From positions 1 to 64,000 of the forward strand of contig NZ_ATZJ01000008.1 of the NCBI RefSeq assembly GCF_000428145.1: 64,000 bases of DNA, in the 5' to 3' direction. Both the position numbers and the translations under genes were made by a program. The notes under the pieces are model-generated. The model had not been told where the DNA came from, made no database searches, and saw only the letters and a program-made list of their open reading frames with translations. The stretch comes from Chitinilyticum litopenaei DSM 21440 (GTDB lineage: Bacteria > Pseudomonadota > Gammaproteobacteria > Burkholderiales > Chitinibacteraceae). Below are positions 17,510-25,929 of this stretch, one piece after another. Numbering within the stretch: the stretch's first letter is position 1; every line of letters starts with the position of its first letter.

Positions 17510-17525
17510 CCATGCCGCACTACCT

Positions 17526-18878
17526 TCAAGACTTGGCGGTACTGCTGCGCAACAGCTCATCGATCTTGAGCAGTTCTTCGTCCTGAACAAGACCGGCTGC
17601 CGTACGCAGATTGACCATGGACAGCAGATAACTGATGCGCGATTCGGTCAGACGCAGCCTGGCTTCAAACAGGCGACTCTGGGCATTCAGCGAATCGACA
17701 TTGGTACGCACGCCGGCACTCACACTTTTCTCGGTCGCGTGAACCAGAAGTTCGTTGGTCTTCACGGACTTTTCCAGCGCATCAATACGAACGGCCAGAG
17801 CAGTGACCGTATCGAACTCCTTGGCAATCGTCGCACGCAAGTCATCACCAACGCCTCGTGATGCCTCGCGTGCAGCCAACAGCTCGGCAGCGGCCCTGCG
17901 GCTCTGCGCCAAAGTTGCCCCGCCCTCGAATACCGGGACGCTCAAGGACAGCAACACTGACGCCGAATCATTTGTCGTGTTGATATTGGTATAGCCGGGG
18001 TTTTTCTGGTTGCTGTATTGCAGTCGCAGATCCAGCGTGGGCAGGAAACCCGCCCTGGCCTTGCCGACTTCATACTCCGCAGCCTTTACTTTTGCTTGCT
18101 GCTCTTTCAACAAGGGGGCATTCAATTCGGCCAGGGCAATCCAGTCTTCCCGGCTCTTTCCCGCGTGCATGTCAGGCACAAAATCGGGAACTTCCGCCAG
18201 CTTGGTAACATAAGTTGGCCGGCCGATAATATTGCGCAGTTCGGTAAGCCGATTGTCGTATGCCGCCTTGGCCGAGACCTCTTCTGAGAGCAACTCATCC
18301 AGCCGGCTCTGGCTTTCTGCAACCTCGGTCAACGTTCCATAGCCAGACTCGAAAGAGCGTTGCGCCTGGCGGCGCAATTCGGCGTAGGCGATCTTTTGCT
18401 GCTCGATCAGCGCGATTCTGGCCTGAGCCAACTGCACCTCAAGATAACTCTCCGTCAGGCGACGCTTCAAATCATCGAGATTGCGATTCAGCAGGGCATC
18501 AGCACTTTTAACCTGCCATTGCGCCTGCCAATATTCCTCAAGGCTTGCCTGGCGATAGAGGGGCTGAATCAGGTTGGCGGAATAGCTCTCGGAAGTGAAG
18601 CGGTACTCACGCTCCGCCATTCTCCCCAGGATATTCGGTGACTCACTATTGACCGCCTCACGGCTATAGCTGCCCGACAAGGCAATCTTGGGCAAAAGAC
18701 CCGAGCGCGCCAAGGGCACCAGTTGCTGGGCAGCCTGCTGTTGCGCACGGGCAGCCGCATAACGGGCGTCATTCCCGAGGGCGAGCTGGTACAGGTCAAA
18801 CAGCTCACCGGCAGATGTCATTGCACTGCATGCGCAGGCAAAGGGAACAAGAAGAAGCGTTTTTTTCAGCTTAAGCAT
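17526..18878 (-). CDS. TolC-family outer membrane channel of a type I secretion system
   Basis: A 450-residue outer-membrane efflux protein forming the exit duct for type I secretion. It begins with a signal peptide (KKTLLLVPFACACSAMTSAG), then GELFDLYQLALGNDARYAAA, the usual opening of TolC-like proteins. Two repeated coiled-coil and strand halves follow. It is the last gene of a four-gene operon, 10 bases after the HlyD-type adaptor, so it is dedicated to that transporter rather than the general TolC of the cell. Confidence 0.92.
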   Translation of the reverse strand: MLKLKKTLLLVPFACACSAMTSAGELFDLYQLALGNDARYAAARAQQQAAQQLVPLARSGLLPKIALSGSYSREAVNSESPNILGRMAEREYRFTSESYSANLIQPLYRQASLEEYWQAQWQVKSADALLNRNLDDLKRRLTESYLEVQLAQARIALIEQQKIAYAELRRQAQRSFESGYGTLTEVAESQSRLDELLSEEVSAKAAYDNRLTELRNIIGRPTYVTKLAEVPDFVPDMHAGKSREDWIALAELNAPLLKEQQAKVKAAEYEVGKARAGFLPTLDLRLQYSNQKNPGYTNINTTNDSASVLLSLSVPVFEGGATLAQSRRAAAELLAAREASRGVGDDLRATIAKEFDTVTALAVRIDALEKSVKTNELLVHATEKSVSAGVRTNVDSLNAQSRLFEARLRLTESRISYLLSMVNLRTAAGLVQDEELLKIDELLRSSTAKS

Positions 18879-18888
18879 ACCTGGCCTC

Positions 18889-20256
18889 TCAGTGTTCCTT
18901 CATGGCCGGGGCCAAATGATTCATGAGCGGACGCATCAAATAATCAAGCAGGCTGCGCTCACCGGTTTTGATGACGATATCGGCAGGCATGCCCGGCTGG
19001 ATTTTGAGATTCATCTTGCTCAACTCGGCCAGGCTTTCCTTTTTGACGTGGATATTTGCGAGGTAGTAGGCATAGCCACGGGAATCAACAATCCGATCCG
19101 CAGACACACTGGCCAGCTCGCCGTTCAGAACAGGAACCTGCCCACGCGTACCCAGCGAGGCAAAGCGCACTTCTGCCTCCAGCCCTGCATGTACCTTGTC
19201 GATTAGATGCGTCGGAAGCTGGGCTTCGACCACCAGTTTGTCGTCTTCCGGAACGATTTCCATCAATACCTCACCGGGTTTGATGACACCACCGACCGTA
19301 TGCACATTCAGGCCAACAACACGTCCGACAGCAGGCGAGCGCAAAACGGTGCGATCCATTTCTTCTTCGCGACTGCGCAACTCGTTGCTCCAGCGGTTCA
19401 GCTCACCCTGCACCTGGGTCAGCTGAGTATCCACTTCCTTCATGAAATCCTGCTCGACCTGCGAACTGCGCAAGCGGGCCTCTGCAATCATCCGGCTGGC
19501 TCGCTCGATATCCGAAAGCGTCGTGCTGCGCTCACCATTGAGCTGCGCCAGCATCCGTTCGAGCTCGAACAGTCTCGATCGTGGCGCAAACCCCTCATCA
19601 ACCAGACTGCGCAAACCAGCGATATCCTTTTCCAGCAGCGCAATCTGACGAGCCCGGCTGACCTCAAGCGCACGCAAACCACGAACCTGCTCTTCTGCCG
19701 CAGCGGCAGACTGAGCAAGAATCTGGCGCTGATTTGTATACGCACTTCTGCGCGATTCAAACAGCTGCTGCTGTGCATCCATCACCTGTTGAACCTTGGG
19801 GTCTGTCTTGGCGCTATCAATGAGACGCTGATTGAACGTGACCTTGGGCGCCCGCAGCTGCTCGGCCTGCAAGCGATCCGACATGGCCTGCATTTGCCAG
19901 TAATTGGTACGTACCGTAGAGAGCATCGCCGCAGTCTGGGTCTGGTCAAGCTGCAGCAATGGCTGATCAGCCTTCACCAGATCGCCATCGCGCACCATGA
20001 TCTGCTTGACGATGCCGCCCTGCAAATGCTGGATCGCCTTGCGCTTGGAGTCCACACTCACCACGCCGGGAGCAGGAACCCCTTCATCCAGCTGGGCAAA
20101 CGTAGCCCACACCAGAAAGCCCCCAAAGCCCAGGACCAGGGCAAGGACACCAGCGCGCACGACCTTATTGGCGTCAGTGGGCGGACGGCCTTGCGCCAGC
20201 ACGGCTCCGGCATCGGCCTCACTCAAGCCTTGGATTTTCTTTAACCAGTTTTTCAT
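18889..20256 (-). CDS. HlyD/PrtE-type membrane fusion protein (type I secretion)
   Basis: A 455-residue periplasmic adaptor linking the ABC transporter to the outer-membrane channel. A single transmembrane helix (about residues 32-52, VVRAGVLALVLGFGGFLVWA) is followed by a beta-barrel strand GVVSVDSKRKAIQHLQGGIV, the biotinyl-lipoyl hinge of the family. A long coiled coil (about 95-300) and the C-terminal segment IQPGMPADIVIKTGERSLLDY close it, as in PrtE/LapC-type adaptors. It sits 33 bases downstream of the ABC gene in the same operon. Confidence 0.95.
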   Translation of the reverse strand: MKNWLKKIQGLSEADAGAVLAQGRPPTDANKVVRAGVLALVLGFGGFLVWATFAQLDEGVPAPGVVSVDSKRKAIQHLQGGIVKQIMVRDGDLVKADQPLLQLDQTQTAAMLSTVRTNYWQMQAMSDRLQAEQLRAPKVTFNQRLIDSAKTDPKVQQVMDAQQQLFESRRSAYTNQRQILAQSAAAAEEQVRGLRALEVSRARQIALLEKDIAGLRSLVDEGFAPRSRLFELERMLAQLNGERSTTLSDIERASRMIAEARLRSSQVEQDFMKEVDTQLTQVQGELNRWSNELRSREEEMDRTVLRSPAVGRVVGLNVHTVGGVIKPGEVLMEIVPEDDKLVVEAQLPTHLIDKVHAGLEAEVRFASLGTRGQVPVLNGELASVSADRIVDSRGYAYYLANIHVKKESLAELSKMNLKIQPGMPADIVIKTGERSLLDYLMRPLMNHLAPAMKEH

Positions 20257-20289
20257 CGGTCAATTCCCGTATTCAGTTTGACTGGCGCT

Positions 20290-22023
20290 TCAGGACGCCT
20301 TGATTTGTGCCTGCTGCTGCAATTGCTGGGCCTGCTGCTGAACAGCTTCATTCAGACTGGCAAGCACTTGATCGCGAGGGCCAAACAGCCGTGAAGCACC
20401 ATCAGCCATTACCAGCAGTTTGTCCACAGCAGCGAGGATTGCCGTGCGATGAGTAATCAGGATGACCGTGGAGCCACGCTGCTTCGCCGCCAAAACCGCA
20501 CCGACCAGGGCTTTCTCGCCCACGTCATCCAGATTGGAATTCGGCTCATCGAGGACAATCAGGCTCGGCATCCGGTAAAGCGCACGAGCCAGGCCAAGTC
20601 GCTGCCGCTGGCCACCCGACAAATTCGAGCCACCCTCACCGATCGGGGTGTCATAGCCATTGGGCAGGCGCAAAATCATCTCGTGCACTCCCGCCAGTTG
20701 CGCGGCCTCCACCACTGCGGCGCTGTCCACCTCGGAAAAACGCGCAATATTTTCTGCAACGGTGCCCGAGAACAGCTCGACGTCCTGAGGCAGATAGCCA
20801 ATGTACGGGCCAAGCTCGGCCTTGTTCCAGGTGAAAACATCGGCCCCGTCCAGACGCACCTTCCCGCCAACGGCAGGCCAAACTCCGACCATCAGCCGCG
20901 CAAGGGTTGACTTGCCCGATGCGCTTGGCCCAATGACCCCCACAACTTCACCCGGATTGATCGCGAAAGTCACGCCGCGCAAAATCATGTGCTGGGTACC
21001 GGGCGCCTGCGCCATGACATTCTCAAGCTGCAGTCTGCCCAAGGGACGCGGCAAGGGCATGCCGGGATCACGTTGCGGAAAACGTTGCAGCAGCTCATCC
21101 AGACGCGCGTAAGAAGTGCGGGCCTGAATCAGCTGTTTCCAGGTGGAAATCATCAAGTCAACCGGACCAAGCGCCTTACCCATGATGATCGACCCCGCGA
21201 TCATCGCTCCTGGCGAAATTTTGCCTTCGATGGCCAGCAAAGCGCCTGCGCCGAGAACCAGAGACTGAATGCTGATCCGCACGAACTTGGACAAGGTCGA
21301 TACCGAGCCCGCCTTGTCACTGGCATAAGCCTGCAATGCCAGTGCCTTGCCATGGTGGGTATACCAGCGCTCCATCAGGCCACCAAGCATGCCCATTGCT
21401 TCGATCACCTCGGCATTTCGCAGATTGTTGGTGGCGAAATTACTGGAACGATTGGCGTGCAGCTGTGATTCTGCGAGCGGTTTGCGCGTGAGAATTTCCT
21501 GGGCGATGGCCAGGCCGATCAGCGCCAGTGCACCGGCTACGGCCAACCAACCCAGCAATGGCGCAAACAGGAACAGAATCAGCAGGTAAATTGGCATCCA
21601 GGGTGCATCAAAAAAAGCAAACAGGCCATTACCGGTCAAAAACTGGCGAATGGTTGACATGTCACCCAAGGCCTGCCCGGCATTCCCTCCCGCCGAACGC
21701 AAATTATTCTCGAACGCCGCGGTAAAAACTCGCGAGTTCAACGCTTCGTCAATCTGGCTGCTGATTCTGACCAACAGGCGTGAACGCACAAACTCAAGGG
21801 CTCCAGACAAGGCAAACAAGCCCAGCATGATCACCGTAAGAGCCAAGAGCGTAACTTCGTTTCGGCTCGCCAAAACACGGTCATAAACCTGCAGCATGTA
21901 AATCGACGGTGTCAGTGCAAGCAAATTGATGACAAGGCTGAAAGCACCCGCGATGATGAAATACCGCCGCATTGAAAACAGAACGCCAGCCAACTCGGTA
22001 CGTGGCTGCAAGTGTTTCTTCAT
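20290..22023 (-). CDS. PrtD-type type I secretion ABC transporter/ATPase
   Basis: A 577-residue inner-membrane permease fused to an ATPase, which drives export of proteins carrying C-terminal secretion signals. After five or six membrane helices (from FIIAGAFSLVINLLALTPSI with the family motif YMLQVYDRVLASRNEVTL) the ATPase has Walker A GPSASGKST, the signature LSGGQRQRLGLARALYR and Walker B LIVLDEPNSNLD. It lacks the N-terminal peptidase-like domain of HlyB, so it is of PrtD type. The start at 22023 follows the stop of the upstream gene by one base; the longer frame would run into that gene. Its likely cargo is encoded divergently. Confidence 0.96.
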   Translation of the reverse strand: MKKHLQPRTELAGVLFSMRRYFIIAGAFSLVINLLALTPSIYMLQVYDRVLASRNEVTLLALTVIMLGLFALSGALEFVRSRLLVRISSQIDEALNSRVFTAAFENNLRSAGGNAGQALGDMSTIRQFLTGNGLFAFFDAPWMPIYLLILFLFAPLLGWLAVAGALALIGLAIAQEILTRKPLAESQLHANRSSNFATNNLRNAEVIEAMGMLGGLMERWYTHHGKALALQAYASDKAGSVSTLSKFVRISIQSLVLGAGALLAIEGKISPGAMIAGSIIMGKALGPVDLMISTWKQLIQARTSYARLDELLQRFPQRDPGMPLPRPLGRLQLENVMAQAPGTQHMILRGVTFAINPGEVVGVIGPSASGKSTLARLMVGVWPAVGGKVRLDGADVFTWNKAELGPYIGYLPQDVELFSGTVAENIARFSEVDSAAVVEAAQLAGVHEMILRLPNGYDTPIGEGGSNLSGGQRQRLGLARALYRMPSLIVLDEPNSNLDDVGEKALVGAVLAAKQRGSTVILITHRTAILAAVDKLLVMADGASRLFGPRDQVLASLNEAVQQQAQQLQQQAQIKAS

Positions 22024-22024
22024 A

Positions 22025-22714
22025 TCAAACCCCGGAAGAAGACGAATTTTTATGCAAAGAATCAACAAACCCCATTCGTGCAGACATTGCGCCCAGCGCA
22101 TCTTCACGCAGCAGGGGATCAACTATCACCAGATAATCTGGCCAGCTTTCATTTGGCAGACCGTCATCGTCTCCTTCATCGAGAAAAATGAAGCGCAAGC
22201 TGTAGTCCTCTCCTGACCCAAGCAGAATCACTTCCCGCAAACGCAAATTGGCAAACCGCCAAGTCAATTGCTCACTGAGAGTCAACTGAAAGCGCAAACG
22301 CCCTTCCATGGTGAAAAGGGAAAGGCTTCCCGGCTTGACCGTCAGGGTATGGCGATCAAAGAAAACAGGAGCTGACTTGGCAAAACGCACCAGCGGCAGG
22401 GGGGTATCCCCTCCGGACCATGGCGCAGCGGGCATCTGATACAGCGCACGGTAAGCACGGCAAACAGCATAAATGGCGTTGCACGCCATCTGGGCGCCGA
22501 GCCCGGGCAACTGGTCGCGAAGGGTACGATAGGTAAGGTGATGCAGGGCGACCCGATTCCAGCATCTCTGCGCCTGCGCAACCGGCGCAACAATATTGCA
22601 AGCCCTGCTGAACTCATCCTGCAAGGCCTGCAAACGCACTCGCTGCTCCTGATTGAGCGATAGAGGGACTGCATCGGTCAAAGTCATGCGCCGGACTATA
22701 CCGCAAAACTTCAT
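22025..22714 (-). CDS. TnpB N-terminal-like protein without RuvC nuclease, cotranscribed with type I secretion genes
   Basis: A protein of about 229 residues that I match by eye to the N-terminal half of IS605-type TnpB. LNQEQRVRLQALQDEFSRAC then NRVALHHLTYRTLRDQLPGL and GAQMACNAIYAVCRAYRALY correspond to the helical recognition region. FFDRHTLTVKPGSLSLFTME with GRLRFQL fits the following WED strands. The frame stops soon after YLVIVDPLL, about where the first RuvC strand would be; there is no DDE/RuvC core and no zinc ribbon. It starts the operon and ends one base before the ABC transporter ATG. Start is uncertain: 22714 (AGGA 9 bases upstream, inside a hairpin) or 22687. Function unknown; a regulatory or RNA-binding role is speculation. 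Confidence 0.6.
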   Translation of the reverse strand: MKFCGIVRRMTLTDAVPLSLNQEQRVRLQALQDEFSRACNIVAPVAQAQRCWNRVALHHLTYRTLRDQLPGLGAQMACNAIYAVCRAYRALYQMPAAPWSGGDTPLPLVRFAKSAPVFFDRHTLTVKPGSLSLFTMEGRLRFQLTLSEQLTWRFANLRLREVILLGSGEDYSLRFIFLDEGDDDGLPNESWPDYLVIVDPLLREDALGAMSARMGFVDSLHKNSSSSGV

Positions 22715-22734
22715 ATAGGAACATCCTATATGAA
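22710..22734 (-). promoter_or_regulatory. Perfect palindrome over the start of the TnpB-like gene
   Basis: The minus strand reads TTCATATAGGA, a TGT loop and TCCTATATGAA: 11-bp arms without mismatch. As RNA it would pair the possible Shine-Dalgarno AGGA with UCCU and bury the AUG at 22714. As DNA it could be an operator between divergent units. Confidence 0.65.
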
Positions 22735-22883
22735 ATCTATCAGTGGCCTTTTCCGGAGAAACTGCGGGCAACCCCTATTGATCCCTCCACCACCAAAGAC
22801 TTACAATTTCACAACACAAAAGAAAGCGTAGTTCACAGCACATACCCAGCGACCATCTGTCACCCCTCTCCGGAGCAGTCCTC

Positions 22884-24509
22884 ATGCCGCATTACACAGC
22901 AAACGAAAACCCGGTAAGCAGCAAATCATGGAGCAGCAACTCACTGATCAACACGCTCCTGATGGAATGGCTGCCCGGAACAACCAATTACTGGAGCAAC
23001 TCCACCATCAGCTACAGCTTTCCCTTTACCCGAGAGCTGTTCAGTGCAGCCAATGAGTCTGGGGACCAATGGGGGCTGGAGCTGCTGAATGACACCCAGC
23101 GTGCGCAGATCCGCAAAGCCTTTGCGGCCTGGGATGAAGTCATCGCCCCCTCCTTCGTCGAAATCACAGAATCCAAGGACACCGGGCTGGTGGGCGACCT
23201 TCGCGTCTACCTGACCAACGCCGTCGGCTCCGAGGCCTGGGGCTGGGCCACCTACCCGTTTCAGCAAGGGGCAGACTCGGGCGACATACGCATCAGCCCC
23301 GTCTATGCGCGCAACAGTGATTTCAAGGAATCAGGCAAAGACAATTACGACTTCACAGCCATGCTGCACGAAATCGGGCATGCAATAGGGCTTGAGCATC
23401 CCTTTGAAGGAGTGACACGACTCAGCTCCGAACTGGACAACCGCAGCAATACCATCATGTCGTACACCGACTACGCCCCGCATGGCTATGCATGGGCCAG
23501 CACGCCCATGGTGTATGACATACAGGCAGCGCAATACCTGTATGGCGCCGACCTCACCACCCGCACCGGCGACGACATTTACATCTTCAATGACGGCGAA
23601 ACCCTGATCAAGACCATCTGGGACGCCGGCGGCAACGACACCATGGATGCGAGCCAATTCACCTCCGGCATAACCATGAGACTGGATGATGGCAGCTACA
23701 GCAACATAGGCATGCAGGACAATATCGCGATCGCCATTAATGCCGTGATCGAAAACGCGATCGGAGGTGGTGGTGATGACACGATAGAAGGCAATGAAAG
23801 CAATAATCGCCTGGTCGGCAATGAAGGAGCCGACCGCCTTTTGGGGCAAAGTGGTAACGACACCCTGCTTGGCGGCAGCGGCTGGGACTGGCTGGATGGC
23901 GGCAGCGGCACCGACACGGCCGAATACAGCCAATCGCGCCGTGATGTTCGGCTCAGCATTGACAGCAAGGGCACCTGGACCGCGGACAGCGGCGATGGTG
24001 CCGACATCCTTGTAAGTATCGAACAGCTGCGTGTGGGCAATGGTGAGCTGATCACGCTGCCCAGCAACCTAGGCGGCGAGCTGAATGGCCTTGGCTACCG
24101 AATCGACACCCTTGCCGGACAAAATGCCGGCATGGCCTACCGTATCTACCAAGCGGCCTTTGATCGCACACCTGATCTTGGCGGCCTCAGCTACTGGCTT
24201 GGCGCACTGGACAAGGGCATGGATCTGATCGAAATGTCGGCGCGCTTCATCGACAGCAATGAATTCCGCACCTTGTATGGCAACAACCCGGACACGCGCA
24301 GCTATGTCGAGAAACTCTACCGGAATGTACTCAATCGCGACGGTGAAACAGGCGGCATTACCTTCTGGGTCGGAGAGCTCGACAGCGGCAGCAAATCACG
24401 GGCCAAGGTCCTTGCCGACTTTGCGGAAAGCACCGAAAACGTCAATCTGGTCGGCGTACTGATCAACAACGGCTATGGCTACGACCAGAACAGTTATGCC
24501 CTTGCCTAA
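22884..24509 (+). CDS. Serralysin-like M10 metalloprotease with RTX repeats and C-terminal DUF4214
   Basis: A 541-residue secreted zinc protease. The metzincin motif HEIGHAIGLEHP is at residues 162-173 and the Met-turn NTIMSYTDY near 189. Glycine/aspartate-rich RTX-like repeats (about 294-350, e.g. GADRLLGQSGNDTLLGGSG) probably bind calcium. A DUF4214 domain (about 417-515, YRIYQAAFDRTPDLGGLSYW then RNVLNRDGETGGITFWVGEL) closes the protein. There is no signal peptide, in keeping with type I export. It is divergent from the secretion operon and followed by a strong terminator. GGAG upstream of 22884 supports the start. Confidence 0.93.
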   Translation: MPHYTANENPVSSKSWSSNSLINTLLMEWLPGTTNYWSNSTISYSFPFTRELFSAANESGDQWGLELLNDTQRAQIRKAFAAWDEVIAPSFVEITESKDTGLVGDLRVYLTNAVGSEAWGWATYPFQQGADSGDIRISPVYARNSDFKESGKDNYDFTAMLHEIGHAIGLEHPFEGVTRLSSELDNRSNTIMSYTDYAPHGYAWASTPMVYDIQAAQYLYGADLTTRTGDDIYIFNDGETLIKTIWDAGGNDTMDASQFTSGITMRLDDGSYSNIGMQDNIAIAINAVIENAIGGGGDDTIEGNESNNRLVGNEGADRLLGQSGNDTLLGGSGWDWLDGGSGTDTAEYSQSRRDVRLSIDSKGTWTADSGDGADILVSIEQLRVGNGELITLPSNLGGELNGLGYRIDTLAGQNAGMAYRIYQAAFDRTPDLGGLSYWLGALDKGMDLIEMSARFIDSNEFRTLYGNNPDTRSYVEKLYRNVLNRDGETGGITFWVGELDSGSKSRAKVLADFAESTENVNLVGVLINNGYGYDQNSYALA

Positions 24510-24526
24510 CCCTCCGGATTGGCCGT

Positions 24527-24557
24527 GACAATCCCCCGGCAAAACCGGGGGATTGTC
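24527..24557 (+). terminator. Terminator of the M10 protease gene
   Basis: GACAATCCCCCGG pairs with CCGGGGGATTGTC across a CAAAA loop. No T run follows, but the stem is 13 bp and perfect. Confidence 0.75.
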
Positions 24558-24708
24558 ACAACGGCAGAGGCGTCAGCTCCACCTTCAAGCCACGCGAACA
24601 TTGCCAAAAGCAGTGTCCACATCCAATACTCGGTAAATCCCTCTGACAATATTCCCAGAGGGTGATCGTGCCGTCGGCGGCCAGTTCGCCCCGGACAATG
24701 CTGCTGCA

Positions 24709-24733
24709 CCCGGGAACACCCAAAGTTCCCGGG
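24709..24733. other. Hairpin in the leader of the RTX-DUF4214 gene
   Basis: CCCGGGAAC (24709-24717) pairs with GTTCCCGGG (24725-24733). It lies about 65 bases upstream of the start codon, without a T run; role unknown. The rest of 24558-24799 shows only a weaker CCTCTG/CAGAGG inverted repeat near 24643. Confidence 0.5.
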
Positions 24734-24799
24734 GCTAGGACAGAGTCCAGTCAGAACTGGCAAACCCTGCCCCACCCTATCCGCTTGAAGGACTCAAAC

Positions 24800-25828
24800 A
24801 TGGCAACCATTTACGGTTCAACTCCATGGTACTCGCTGGCCACACAACTTCCGGATACCGAAGACATCAACATCATCAATCGCAGCAGCAGCAGACTCAC
24901 CCTGCGGGACAACCAATACGAAGCCGAGCTGAAAGGAAGCAATTTCCCGGCTACGGGGGCATTTGACGGCAATACTCTCCTGAACAGCATCACCATCACC
25001 GATCGCACGACTGGCGACAACCTGCTCTACATCGAAGGTCTCAACCATGTTGTGGCAAATGCGCCGGAAACACTGGTTGTCGATGGCATCACACTGACCG
25101 AGGGCGCCGCCCTGTATGGCTTTCTGCTGGCCGGAAACGACACTCTGCACGGCACGACTGCCGGCGATATCCTGGCCGGCATGGCCGGCAATGATGTGAT
25201 TTATGGCTATGACGGCAATGACTGGCTCTATGGCTATTCGGGCAATGACACCCTCGATGGCGGCAACGGTATTGATGTCGGGCATTTCAACTCTGCACCG
25301 GATCTCGGTTACAACTGGACGCGCACAGGCGATGGCGGCTGGCGCTTTGTCAACAATGTCAGTGGCAGCGCCGATCTGCTGTATGACATCGAACGCGTAC
25401 AATTTGATGACTCGGAGGCCTACGCACTCGATGTAGGCATTGGTGAAAATGGCGGCATGGCATACCGCATCTATCAGGCCGCCTTTGCACGGACTCCGGA
25501 CATGGGCGGCGTCAGCTACTGGCTTGACCAGCTTGATGGCGGCATGGATCTGATCGAGGTCGCAGCCCGTTTTATCGACAGTGCAGAATTTCGGGCCATC
25601 TACGGCACCCAGCTCAGCAATACGGATTACATTCGCGCCCTTTATCGGAACGTGCTGCAGCGAGAAGGTGAGCAGGGCGGCGTGGACTTCTGGGTCGGTG
25701 AACTCGACAGGGGCGTGAAAAGCCGTGAAAAAGTGCTGGCCGACTTCTCCGAGAGCCCGGAGAACTTCGAGCTTGTCGGCCAGATCATCGATTTCGGCTT
25801 TGGCATCAATCCGTACGAGGTACTGTGA
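24800..25828 (+). CDS. RTX protein with C-terminal DUF4214, probable type I secretion substrate
   Basis: A 342-residue protein without a signal peptide. The first 110 residues are unassigned. An RTX-like block (about 112-165, AGNDVIYGYDGNDWLYGYSG, GNDTLDGG) precedes a DUF4214 domain (about 220-325: YRIYQAAFARTPDMGGVSYW, RNVLQREGEQGGVDFWVGEL). The C-terminal 130 residues closely parallel those of the protease upstream, so both probably share export signal and surface or matrix partner. AAGGA 8 bases before 24800 supports the start. It carries no catalytic motif I can recognise. Confidence 0.88.
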   Translation: MATIYGSTPWYSLATQLPDTEDINIINRSSSRLTLRDNQYEAELKGSNFPATGAFDGNTLLNSITITDRTTGDNLLYIEGLNHVVANAPETLVVDGITLTEGAALYGFLLAGNDTLHGTTAGDILAGMAGNDVIYGYDGNDWLYGYSGNDTLDGGNGIDVGHFNSAPDLGYNWTRTGDGGWRFVNNVSGSADLLYDIERVQFDDSEAYALDVGIGENGGMAYRIYQAAFARTPDMGGVSYWLDQLDGGMDLIEVAARFIDSAEFRAIYGTQLSNTDYIRALYRNVLQREGEQGGVDFWVGELDRGVKSREKVLADFSESPENFELVGQIIDFGFGINPYEVL

Positions 25829-25929
25829 TGCGCGGCAAGCGGCAACCATTACCGCGCAAGTACTGACAAGCCAAAGGCTTGCAGCAGCTGTTAAACTGCC
25901 GGCCAGTCACCAATGGAACACTTGGCCGC

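Noticed and set aside
22025..22771. An active IS200/IS605-type transposon
   Set aside because: Although the protein resembles the start of TnpB, there is no TnpA, no RuvC or zinc ribbon and no element ends; the gene is tightly packed in an operon.
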